A stretch of DNA of 14,014 nucleotides, taken from the NCBI GenBank assembly GCA_039819115.1, contig JBCBST010000087.1, positions 1 to 14,014 on the forward strand, given 5' to 3'. Every line of letters starts with the position of its first letter. Position 1 is the first letter of the stretch. The translations under genes were made by a program, and so were the position numbers. Below are positions 1-8,705 of this stretch, one piece after another. The notes under the pieces were generated by a model. The model had not been told where the DNA came from. It saw only the letters and a list, made by a program, of their open reading frames with translations, and made no database searches. Source of the stretch: JBCBST01 sp039819115. Lineage in GTDB: Bacteria; Bacteroidota; Rhodothermia; Balneolales; Balneolaceae.

Positions 1-75
1 GGGAAAATCTCGTTCCATAGCAAGCTCACAATTCTTTAAAATGAGAATCGTACAAAGTATAAGTGTTGTTCTCAT
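1..75 (-). CDS. Partial gene: N-terminus of small exported or membrane protein, downstream of the RHS gene
   Basis: The first 25 codons of a minus-strand gene are open to the window edge, starting at the ATG at 75-73. A purine-rich AAAAGGA lies 3 bases before the start. The peptide begins MRTTLILCTILILKNCELA, a short basic start followed by a hydrophobic run. That is consistent with a signal peptide or membrane anchor. A cysteine follows the hydrophobic run, but LKNC is a poor lipobox. The gene starts only 25 bases after the stop of the giant RHS gene, so the two are probably co-transcribed. Genes in this place after polymorphic toxins often encode immunity proteins, and an exported one would fit a toxin acting in the periplasm or outside the cell. 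That role is inferred from position alone, because too little of the protein is visible to name a family. Confidence 0.6.
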   Translation of the reverse strand, partial: MRTTLILCTILILKNCELAMERDFP

Positions 76-100
76 GGTTCCTTTTTGATGTTAACTAATA

Positions 101-3100
101 CTATCTTCTTCTCCTTGGATAAAATGTTTCGTAAGTCCATCCTCTCCATATAGGTGTATTCCAATCAACGCTATAATGCCTTCCGAAATACCGCGCCGCA
201 TGGCGGTTGGCACTCATCTCAAACCACCTAAAGTCGTGAGTTGTCACAAGTGGTGGTTCACCCGGCACCTGTCTAGAAGTTGCTGCACTAATCAGGCTTG
301 GCAAGCCCACAACAGGTAAATACAATGGCCCAAAAATCTGGCTATCGAAGGTGTGCCCATATTCATGCATGAACAAGGGATCATTGATCACCCTATCTTC
401 AAAACTCCCGTCTATTTCATCCCCTATATTAAGATTGATGAAATTTCCTATACTTACTCCATTAGTGCGCTTCTGGTTCTCTTTAGTAACAAACGTTGCT
501 CCTGCAAAAAGATCCACCCTGTCCACATTACCAGTCGTATTTCTCCATTGTGAATAATTGTATCCCAGGGTGGTCTGAGGCAACTCCCAGGTACTTCTAC
601 TAACACCTTGCCAAATTTCTCCTAAAACAGAACGATTATTATCGGTGTAAAACTGTCCTAAAAATATTTCTCCTGTATTACCTAGCTTTTCCCAATCTCC
701 ATTAAATACTCCGTTACCAACTCCTGATGTGATACCAACTAGAGTAGAATACAAATTGATAGGATTCACTGCTCTCGTCATGTTAATTGGATCCGTAATT
801 GATCCGGTATATATCGTTCTAAATACATCGTGTACATTATCAATATCACCCGCTACAATCTTACTGATCAGATTCAGCACAAATTCTCCGTCAGGGTCAA
901 TATTATTGATTGGATCATCAAGCATTGCATTATAAGGGCTCCATTCTGGAAAATGATGCGCTTTGGGGTCTATTACACTCCATCTTCCTAAAGCCGCATT
1001 GTAATAACGCGCTCCAAAATAGTGTAACCCGGTTTCATCATCTCGTTCTTTACCGGTAAACCCTTCTTTGGTGGCTTCATCAAAAGATGCGCTTAACAGA
1101 AGTCCAAAGGGATAGTAATCATACCCTTCCTTAACCGTATTATAGTCATCTATAACCTGTCGCACTGAACCGAGGTGATCATTTACATAGAATCTTCGTT
1201 CCCCATCGGCTTTTTGCCTGCCGATCAATCCATTTCCATACAGATTCCAATGCTGTACCACACCGTTCTCGTCGGCAACGGCCAACACAGTAGCCCCATC
1301 CATAATGTAGTGCTTGTACTCTGATACCTTACCATTCTGTATATCGGTTACCTGGCTACTTGTTCTCCAACCTTCGGCATTATATCGATACACAGCTTCC
1401 AGGCCTTGACCGGTCTGTATCCGGTTAGGACGATTGGATGCCCCATACGTGATTTTTTCCAATCCACCACCCCCGGTTTTATCGGAAGAAACCAGGTTAC
1501 CGTCTTTATCATAGCTGAACGTTTCATCTTCGGCATCCCAATCCAATCCGGTAGTTGTTGCCACAGCATCGGCAACTGAGGCCAGCTGATTCTTACCCGG
1601 TTCGTAATGATAGGTAAGGTCATCGGTCAATGCAGATGATTCCCTATACCGATCCAGAGTAAGAATATTACCATGTTTATCGTAGGTGATATTTCTAACA
1701 TCTCTTGAAAGATGGGGTGGCAGATCTAAAGGAGAAGAATAGTTAGCCTGAGTCATGCGGTTTAATGCATCATAGCTATAGATATATGAATAGGCGTTTT
1801 GTGCAAACGCGTTATTAACGGCATCTATTTTCAGTATGGTACCATCTGGATTATAGGAAAAGGCCTGCTCAAAACGGTCAGAGGTCGTATACATACTATC
1901 CAGTCTCCCTTGATCATCATAGATATAGGACACCGTAGCTTTATCTACTCCTTCTATGTGCCTTTGTACCAGCTTCCCTTCGGCATTATAGGCATAATTA
2001 GCCACCGGGCTGGTCGGTCTTGACGATGTTGTGTTCACAAACACCTGTTCAATCCTGCCCAATGCATTATAGGTGTAAAAGTGGTACAAATTCTGACTGG
2101 TACCAATCTTCGTATGCTGTCGGATTACCTGCCCGGCATCGTTATAGATGTAGGATTGCTCCGAACGCAGTTCAGGCTTGTCCTGAATCAGTGTCCACTT
2201 TTTAGCCAGACGGCCCTGGAAATCATAGCTATAAAAAACCGCCTGCCATTCTTTGTCATTATTTACGCCGGAATATAGTCCCTGATCGGCGCGGGCTTTG
2301 AAGTGACTGCCGTCATTGGCACGGAAACCAGACTTAAGTATTACCCGGTCTCCGGAAGTCAGTTCTTTGCTTCCGCCCGGCTCGATCGTATACATTCCAT
2401 CTACCGTAATTTGACCCGGAACACTGGTTGCTCCCAGATCTGTGGTTATGGTTTCACTTCCAAGAGTAATCCGGGTACCGGATACTCCGTTACCTTTATG
2501 GGCCTGTGCAACCGGGACACTTAGGGTATTCTGAAGATCGATGTCCGCCATCTGGCTGCTGAACAGGGACCAAGGGAAAGTTCCGGCAGATGGTTTTTCA
2601 TCGTAGGCGCTCACCTGGATATAATGATGATTATCGTTCTCGAAGGCATGGATTTGCCCGGCATCAAGCCCACTGAATGAAGCCTGAGCTTCCCCGGTAT
2701 GTGTAGGCCTGCCCAGTGCATCGTACCGGGTAAAGCTGACGGTACCGTTTGCCGCCTGGCCAGCTGTTTGGCTGAACCGCAGGCGCTCCTGTTCGTTATT
2801 TTTCACAACCACAGTGCCCGCGTCAGGGGTGATCGTGGTGACCTGTGTGCCCATGAAATTACTTGTAGAGATCGTCGCCCAATCAGAAGCCGTTCCGGAA
2901 GGCGGGTCGAAATAGTGAGGCGGGCGGGATTCACCAGTACGGGCGACCGGATCATACCAGCTTTCGGTTATGCTATGCTCGCTGGTGCTCATGGCTGTTT
3001 CAGACCGAATGCCTTGCCTCTGGTAATCAACATAGGTTCGGGAGATGACGCCACCCAAATCCGTAACCTGCGAGTAAGGGAAAGAGACCCCATGAATCTG

Positions 3101-6100
3101 GCCTGAGCCGTACGTGTATTCCGTCCTTTCCGTAGGATTGGATCCATCAGGGTATTGATACTGAAGTCGGCTGAGAGGATCCGGGTAATACTCCTGTTGT
3201 GCGTATACAATAGTACTCGGAGGACTGGTATCATACGCTCCCTTAGTATCCTGGGTATAAGGATGCCAGGTTTTCCATGTACGACCCTTCACATCATATT
3301 CCGTATGAGAAATCGTATAATCCGTTCCATTCCAGGTTTGAGACTGTAGAGGCTGTCCTAATGCATTGGAATAACGCACCATCCAGGAGGGAGCCGACTC
3401 TCCACTGTATGCCATCTTACCCAGGTACACCTCGTCTACGAGATAGCTCATTGAGATATTGGAGCTGATGACCAGTTTGGATTCCATACCACGATTGTTC
3501 CAACTATAAAACTGCCCACCATTTGTGTTCAGTTCTGCTTCAAATAATGTCCATCTTTCGCTGGTTAACAACTGGGAAGCCTCAGCTGTAACCGATGAAC
3601 CACTTTTTGACAGTTTAACCGTAATGGTAGGAGCTGAGGGAACAAAGCCATTGGTTTTAATCCAAAAGCGCACAACGTAGTTTTTGCCCTGCCATAAAAA
3701 CGTGTTATCAGCAAGGGTATGAACCAGTTCTCCTCCCGTACTTTGTTGATACTTCAGGGCTCCAAGACCGGAATATACCGTTCCTATTGATCGTGTTATA
3801 TTACCTCCACCAGAGATATCCCAGTATGTGGGATTATCTATATCCCCGTACTCTCCACCACTATTCCTGATTGCATTAAATGATGGATAGGTAGCACTAA
3901 AAGTAGCGTTAGGCTTATTGCTTGAAAACATCCCAAAATTCCGTTGTCTGGAGAGTACCGCCGACGAGGATGAGATAATCATTCCCCTGGCGTCCTGCAC
4001 TTCTTTTACCCGCTGATTTTGATCCCGGATAAGTGACGTAGTATACCCTTCCGCGTTGGTTTCGGAGTTTACCAACCAATAATCCTGATTATACCCTGTT
4101 GATTGGGCTACTGCATCGTTCGGGTATATACGGAAATTGTCAAACCGTGCAATCGCACCGGCATCGATCACAAAACCATAATACGGGTTATTGATACCCG
4201 TTGAACTTTGCACGTCGATCATATGCTCTCCATCCAGATATACATCAATCCTGCCATTTGTGAAGGTAACTAACCGGATATGCCGCCATGTTTGCGTTGA
4301 ACCATCCGGTATAGACGAACTACCTAACGTGGTTCCACCCGGACCCACCACCGAAAGAATACCTGCCTTGGTCAGTTTTAGATAGTGCCCTGACGACGGC
4401 CCATGACCTGAACCCGATAGCCGGAATTGCAGACCCAGCCAGTCATCATTTCCACCAGCTGTGAACCGGGCATCAAACTCAAGGATAGAATCGGAGTGGT
4501 TTCGAGGAGCGCTATTTGCATGTAACCAGGCCTGTCCGCTACCCGACTTCTGAGCCTGAAGCTCTCCATCGACTATGGTCCAGGTTCCTGTGTTGTAAGA
4601 AGTCCAACCTAAGGCAGAACCGGACGGAGTGGTATGTTCATCAAACCCATCAGCCGCAACTTCTGTAAGTGATGCATTGGTAAAGCTGGAAATTGGACGA
4701 GTACCCTCAAATCCATACACTGTGCTTCCTGATATTCCATCAGAATCGATTACTTCGGTGGAAGCACCATACGTGTTGCGTGAAACAATCTCTGATATAG
4801 GGAACCAGTTACTACCCGGATTGGAATAGTTAAAAACGTGGCTTCCGGTGCCTTTCCAGTTGTATGAACGATAAGGTGCCCATTTCCCTCCACCCCAGTC
4901 CTGCCATGTGGAAACCTGTTTAGATGTAATCGTTGCTGTTGTACTACCTTCCGGTTTAATGCTCGAGATCTGTTCAATAACCGGACTCAGAACATGTTGT
5001 GTATTAAGCGCACTGTATTGTTCGAAAGCGTAACGGTATTCGGTTTTATGCACGATTTCATCCCCATCTATACTATAATTGCTGGTTTCGGTAGTTCGGG
5101 TTAATCCGCTAGAAGCATCGTAGGTTGTATTTGCATATGTAGTTACCCCTTCGGTTGTCGTTTCAGTTTTGTACTGGCGCACATAGTACCCCATATCAAC
5201 CGGCCAGTTACCCGGACTTCTTCTGATAGGTTTTTCCCTGACCTTATAATGATTGGTTGTTTCGGACAACAGGGTACTACCGTTGGTATAGGCTCGTGTT
5301 TTGTACATAAGCCCTTGCACTTTAGTGAGGTAGGATCCCGCGTTAGAATAGGTGGTATCTACAGGGTAATCTACTGCCAGCTGGGTGTTATCCAGTCCGT
5401 TAAAAAAGTAATGTTCGGTTCTGCCTTCTGCCGGAGTACCTACCCTTGTTATTACTTTATTGTATTGGGCAAGGGTACCGGATGGATCCATCGTTGCCGT
5501 AGAGGCGGTGTATTCGAACGTGGTGGACTGGGTCAGGTAGCCATCGTTTATCTCTACCCTTGTTACCGGGTAATTATTAGTACGCCCATTAACCTTCTCT
5601 TTAGATACATAATAAAGTCCAAAACTGCTGGTCCCAATCAGTTCAGATATAAACCTACTGGATACCAACTCACCTGCTCTGTTATCAGTGATACTTCCGT
5701 CCGGCCCATGTAATCTAAACGGACCTAACTGTTCTGAACCATTTTTTAAAATGGTCACATTCGCGCCATTAAATGAAAAAGTACCTGGATTCTGAGTCGG
5801 TGTTTTAACTTTATATGCCAGAAAGTTCGAACCAAATCTCAGCTTCTCATTTGCAACTGAATCCCCAGCCTGATAAACATCTAACCTACCCAGATAATTT
5901 GGAGATCCATTAGTCAGAACTTGGTATAGCTTTTTTCCAAAGGAAAAATGACGTATTCCAGCCTGTGGCAAAGACCGGTCATTGGAATAATCTGAGAGTG
6001 TTTCTTTTACCTGCCATGAACCGACGTTGGGGTTAAACCGTACATATCTTCCTGTTTGAAAATCAGTACGCTCGATAATCACATCCGGACTCAGAGAAAA

Positions 6101-8701
6101 ATATGCCCAGGGAATTTGCCGGTTTATCCAGCTAATTCCGTCGAACCGATAGTGATCGGGGTCTGTTGCAGTTCCATCATATTCGGAAAAAACAATAGAT
6201 TGATTCCCTACCAAATGAACCGGGGCGTGATCATTATGTCGTGGAACATCGCTAGCGTTCTGTATTACATAGAATTCACTAAGTGTTCCTATTCCTTCTC
6301 CATCATGTGCGAGACTCAATCCAAAAATTGAATTTCCTGCATGTATATAATTTATATCTGCCTTATTTGACGTAGATGAATGAAATTGATTAAACGTTTG
6401 AGGGGACGTTGCTCCCCATTGCCTTAATTCATCCAAATAGTATACAGTGAATTCATCCAAGCCGGATAAACCCTCATTATCCTCTATATAGTAGTTATTT
6501 GTGCCCCCTATGAAGTAGTTATTGTCACTGCTGTATTTGACATTTGAAACCGAACTATCTTCCCATGAGCTGCCTGTCCAAATCTTTCTGTACGTGGTAC
6601 CTTCCTCCAAATCAATAACGGCAATAAAATGTTTGCCCGAAGCTATTTCTCCTCTACTTCCGGTAAACGAAAAGACATCAATATCGGATAGCCAACTATT
6701 TGTGAACTCATCTTTATGATACGTGTACAGTGTTTTAGAGGATGTCAGTTCCGGAGCTTCACTTAAAATGGCAAAGAAATCATTCTGGAGCGTTATGGAA
6801 TAATTGACCCTGTCACCGGAATGTAGCTTACCCGCATTAGGAAAAGGACCAAACTTATACTCTTTCCATTCTCCGATCCAATGGAGCAACTTAATGATTA
6901 ACTCATCAGAATTGTTTCTCCAGGTAAACACCACATAATCCGTACTATGATATACCATCGGCTTTTCATAGCCACCTTCAACAGTAGTTTCGGGTGGGGT
7001 CACCGCCACATATTGATTAGTTCTTGAAAGCGAATTTTGTTCATAGATATACGTAATCTCTGCTCCGCCAGGGTAGATCACCTTCTCCAAGGCTGCTGGG
7101 TGAGGGTCAGCAGAGCCATAATAGCTCATATCCAGACTGGGTAATGCCTCCCCATCGGGATATTTATGCGTGATACGGGTGAGCAACCGTTTATAGTCAG
7201 GCTGACCGGCTGTGCCATAATGAGCGTAACCAAAATCTATATAATAGCGGATTACTCCCGATGCGGTATGCACTTCAATACGATTCAGGTATTTGGTTTC
7301 ATACTTCTCTTGATAGGCATCCGGCTCGTAATGCACGTGCGTCTGCCCACTCCCTGGGTCTATCAGTGATACCATCAGGCCATCTCCTGTCGGAGTAGCC
7401 ATAAAAGTTGATTCATCAATCTTATCACATATCGAAGGATTTGGTCTCCCTTCACAATCGCTGATATCAGGTACCCGTTTAACCGCAATACCTTTGACAA
7501 TACTTCTTGTCTTGCCGGCCGCATCGCTGACGGTTACTTTTAACTCTGCTGTTGAAAGAGAATCCATAGGAGCAAAGGTTATTGCAAGATCAGGGGTGGT
7601 GCCTTGTGTTAACCAAGGTGTGCTGTCATCGTCTACATAGCGCAACTGCCAGAGGTAGCTTAGAGCCCCGCTCTCGTTACCCACATTGGTGGTATACGTG
7701 TGCGTTGAATTCTCATACACGGTATTAGGGCCGTCTACACTTACCACCAGCCCATAAGGTTCCCCAAGCTCCTGGTGAGGATCGGTGTATTCATCCGGAC
7801 TTTTATCCCCATAAACAAACCGGGCCTGTTGACCCTCCGGAGTTGTGATGCTCTGCAAATAAGAAGCTTTGGTATGCTTTTTAGGCTCAATGTTATCCGG
7901 CTGCCCATAACGCCCTACCGCCTCTTCCACCGCCAGATAGGTGTAGGTGAGTTCATCTCCCCAGGTGTTACGTACCGCCGACAGGTTCCAGGCGATGGCA
8001 TGCTGCTGCTGGCCGGACGTGCGCATGCTTGATCCGATCCAGTTCCTCCACTTTACTCCCCATTGTATGGAATTGCCGGTGGAGGTATAGTTACGTCCAT
8101 CAGGACCTAAAACTCTACCACCCCCGAATATATAGGTGGTGCCATCTTCTTTTATGATCTCCCAGCGCTCGTCGGGTTTATAGTACGTGATCTTCCAGAA
8201 CTGGTAGTTTTTGGTTTCAAAGGTTTTGGTTCCGCCGTTAGCCCCGGTGGAGGAGGTCATGATTAGCGGATTGCTGCTCCCACCGCTCACCAGGTAAAAA
8301 TCGTCATCATGCACCGTACCCGTATTCTTATGGTCCACCACAATGCGGTCATAATTCATCGACCAGCCTAACCCCAGAATGCTGGTGGGGGCTTCGAGGG
8401 CCCAGATATCCCGCTGATGCTGGATATTGCTGGTATAAAAAGCAGATACATTCGCTCCCAACCCGCCTCTTCCCTGGATGCTGAGCAGGTTAACAGGCAG
8501 ATTCACATCCCCGGAATACAGGTTAACCGAATTCTGTCCGGCTCCTTTCAAATCGGGGTTTAAAAAGAAGGAATGGATCTCGGGAGCCTGGGTAGACCGC
8601 TCCTGGGCATGGGCATACTCACTCCATGACATATTGCATACAAAGAATACGATGTATGCTAAGACAGTGGCCTTTGCGGCTGATATGTGTTGTGCTTCCA
8701 T
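101..8701 (-). CDS. Giant secreted RHS-repeat protein with C-terminal HEYGH metallopeptidase-like tip (polymorphic toxin)
   Basis: This 2866-residue protein has a Sec signal peptide (about residues 1-33, ending AHAQ). Residues about 45-310 resemble the SpvB-like front of Tc toxin B subunits (NLYSGDVNLPVN, GRGGLG, SILGLGWSM). A PKD/Ig-like insert lies near 316-410, and a beta-propeller-like stretch near 565-945. A LamG-like sandwich (about 1350-1526) and a carbohydrate-binding-like module (about 1606-1760) interrupt the RHS shell. Many YD repeats (YDVKGR, YDALGR, YDFQGR, YNALGR, YDDQGR) lead into the core: DHLGSVRQV, YYPFG, GFTGKERDDETGL, RYYNAALGRW and finally NNIDPDG, with DPDG at 2602-2605. 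In RHS and Tc proteins such a core encapsulates the effector tip and self-cleaves near this motif. Start: the ATG follows AAAAGGA by 11 bases and lies 4 bases after the upstream stop, suggesting translational coupling. Domain limits are by eye. The RHS assignment is firm and the toxin role is inferred. Confidence 0.93.
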   Translation of the reverse strand: MEAQHISAAKATVLAYIVFFVCNMSWSEYAHAQERSTQAPEIHSFFLNPDLKGAGQNSVNLYSGDVNLPVNLLSIQGRGGLGANVSAFYTSNIQHQRDIWALEAPTSILGLGWSMNYDRIVVDHKNTGTVHDDDFYLVSGGSSNPLIMTSSTGANGGTKTFETKNYQFWKITYYKPDERWEIIKEDGTTYIFGGGRVLGPDGRNYTSTGNSIQWGVKWRNWIGSSMRTSGQQQHAIAWNLSAVRNTWGDELTYTYLAVEEAVGRYGQPDNIEPKKHTKASYLQSITTPEGQQARFVYGDKSPDEYTDPHQELGEPYGLVVSVDGPNTVYENSTHTYTTNVGNESGALSYLWQLRYVDDDSTPWLTQGTTPDLAITFAPMDSLSTAELKVTVSDAAGKTRSIVKGIAVKRVPDISDCEGRPNPSICDKIDESTFMATPTGDGLMVSLIDPGSGQTHVHYEPDAYQEKYETKYLNRIEVHTASGVIRYYIDFGYAHYGTAGQPDYKRLLTRITHKYPDGEALPSLDMSYYGSADPHPAALEKVIYPGGAEITYIYEQNSLSRTNQYVAVTPPETTVEGGYEKPMVYHSTDYVVFTWRNNSDELIIKLLHWIGEWKEYKFGPFPNAGKLHSGDRVNYSITLQNDFFAILSEAPELTSSKTLYTYHKDEFTNSWLSDIDVFSFTGSRGEIASGKHFIAVIDLEEGTTYRKIWTGSSWEDSSVSNVKYSSDNNYFIGGTNNYYIEDNEGLSGLDEFTVYYLDELRQWGATSPQTFNQFHSSTSNKADINYIHAGNSIFGLSLAHDGEGIGTLSEFYVIQNASDVPRHNDHAPVHLVGNQSIVFSEYDGTATDPDHYRFDGISWINRQIPWAYFSLSPDVIIERTDFQTGRYVRFNPNVGSWQVKETLSDYSNDRSLPQAGIRHFSFGKKLYQVLTNGSPNYLGRLDVYQAGDSVANEKLRFGSNFLAYKVKTPTQNPGTFSFNGANVTILKNGSEQLGPFRLHGPDGSITDNRAGELVSSRFISELIGTSSFGLYYVSKEKVNGRTNNYPVTRVEINDGYLTQSTTFEYTASTATMDPSGTLAQYNKVITRVGTPAEGRTEHYFFNGLDNTQLAVDYPVDTTYSNAGSYLTKVQGLMYKTRAYTNGSTLLSETTNHYKVREKPIRRSPGNWPVDMGYYVRQYKTETTTEGVTTYANTTYDASSGLTRTTETSNYSIDGDEIVHKTEYRYAFEQYSALNTQHVLSPVIEQISSIKPEGSTTATITSKQVSTWQDWGGGKWAPYRSYNWKGTGSHVFNYSNPGSNWFPISEIVSRNTYGASTEVIDSDGISGSTVYGFEGTRPISSFTNASLTEVAADGFDEHTTPSGSALGWTSYNTGTWTIVDGELQAQKSGSGQAWLHANSAPRNHSDSILEFDARFTAGGNDDWLGLQFRLSGSGHGPSSGHYLKLTKAGILSVVGPGGTTLGSSSIPDGSTQTWRHIRLVTFTNGRIDVYLDGEHMIDVQSSTGINNPYYGFVIDAGAIARFDNFRIYPNDAVAQSTGYNQDYWLVNSETNAEGYTTSLIRDQNQRVKEVQDARGMIISSSSAVLSRQRNFGMFSSNKPNATFSATYPSFNAIRNSGGEYGDIDNPTYWDISGGGNITRSIGTVYSGLGALKYQQSTGGELVHTLADNTFLWQGKNYVVRFWIKTNGFVPSAPTITVKLSKSGSSVTAEASQLLTSERWTLFEAELNTNGGQFYSWNNRGMESKLVISSNISMSYLVDEVYLGKMAYSGESAPSWMVRYSNALGQPLQSQTWNGTDYTISHTEYDVKGRTWKTWHPYTQDTKGAYDTSPPSTIVYAQQEYYPDPLSRLQYQYPDGSNPTERTEYTYGSGQIHGVSFPYSQVTDLGGVISRTYVDYQRQGIRSETAMSTSEHSITESWYDPVARTGESRPPHYFDPPSGTASDWATISTSNFMGTQVTTITPDAGTVVVKNNEQERLRFSQTAGQAANGTVSFTRYDALGRPTHTGEAQASFSGLDAGQIHAFENDNHHYIQVSAYDEKPSAGTFPWSLFSSQMADIDLQNTLSVPVAQAHKGNGVSGTRITLGSETITTDLGATSVPGQITVDGMYTIEPGGSKELTSGDRVILKSGFRANDGSHFKARADQGLYSGVNNDKEWQAVFYSYDFQGRLAKKWTLIQDKPELRSEQSYIYNDAGQVIRQHTKIGTSQNLYHFYTYNALGRIEQVFVNTTSSRPTSPVANYAYNAEGKLVQRHIEGVDKATVSYIYDDQGRLDSMYTTSDRFEQAFSYNPDGTILKIDAVNNAFAQNAYSYIYSYDALNRMTQANYSSPLDLPPHLSRDVRNITYDKHGNILTLDRYRESSALTDDLTYHYEPGKNQLASVADAVATTTGLDWDAEDETFSYDKDGNLVSSDKTGGGGLEKITYGASNRPNRIQTGQGLEAVYRYNAEGWRTSSQVTDIQNGKVSEYKHYIMDGATVLAVADENGVVQHWNLYGNGLIGRQKADGERRFYVNDHLGSVRQVIDDYNTVKEGYDYYPFGLLLSASFDEATKEGFTGKERDDETGLHYFGARYYNAALGRWSVIDPKAHHFPEWSPYNAMLDDPINNIDPDGEFVLNLISKIVAGDIDNVHDVFRTIYTGSITDPINMTRAVNPINLYSTLVGITSGVGNGVFNGDWEKLGNTGEIFLGQFYTDNNRSVLGEIWQGVSRSTWELPQTTLGYNYSQWRNTTGNVDRVDLFAGATFVTKENQKRTNGVSIGNFINLNIGDEIDGSFEDRVINDPLFMHEYGHTFDSQIFGPLYLPVVGLPSLISAATSRQVPGEPPLVTTHDFRWFEMSANRHAARYFGRHYSVDWNTPIWRGWTYETFYPRRRR
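104..880 (-). other. C-terminal effector domain of the RHS protein: gluzincin-like zinc metallopeptidase
   Basis: This part encodes residues 2608-2866, everything after the DPDG motif that closes the RHS core. Residues 2779-2783 read HEYGH, matching the HExxH zinc-binding helix with two His ligands and a catalytic Glu. Forty-five residues on, E2828 begins EMSANRHAARYF. This resembles the ExxAD-type helix that supplies the third ligand in M48-like and mini-gluzincin peptidases, with Asn in place of Asp. A hydrophobic stretch (FGPLYLPVVGLPSLISA) joins the two. The domain ends in four arginines. It is intact, with no stop or frameshift. From memory, similar HEYGH tips recur on RHS proteins of Bacteroidota, but that cannot be confirmed here. 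Substrate and activity are unknown. Confidence 0.7.
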
Positions 8702-8705
8702 CTCA

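Noticed and set aside
2699..3106. 135-codon plus-strand frame and many shorter ones within 351-8726
   Set aside because: They are antisense to the RHS gene, in its GC-rich parts, and show no domain or ribosome binding site. The RHS frame is uninterrupted and rich in family motifs.
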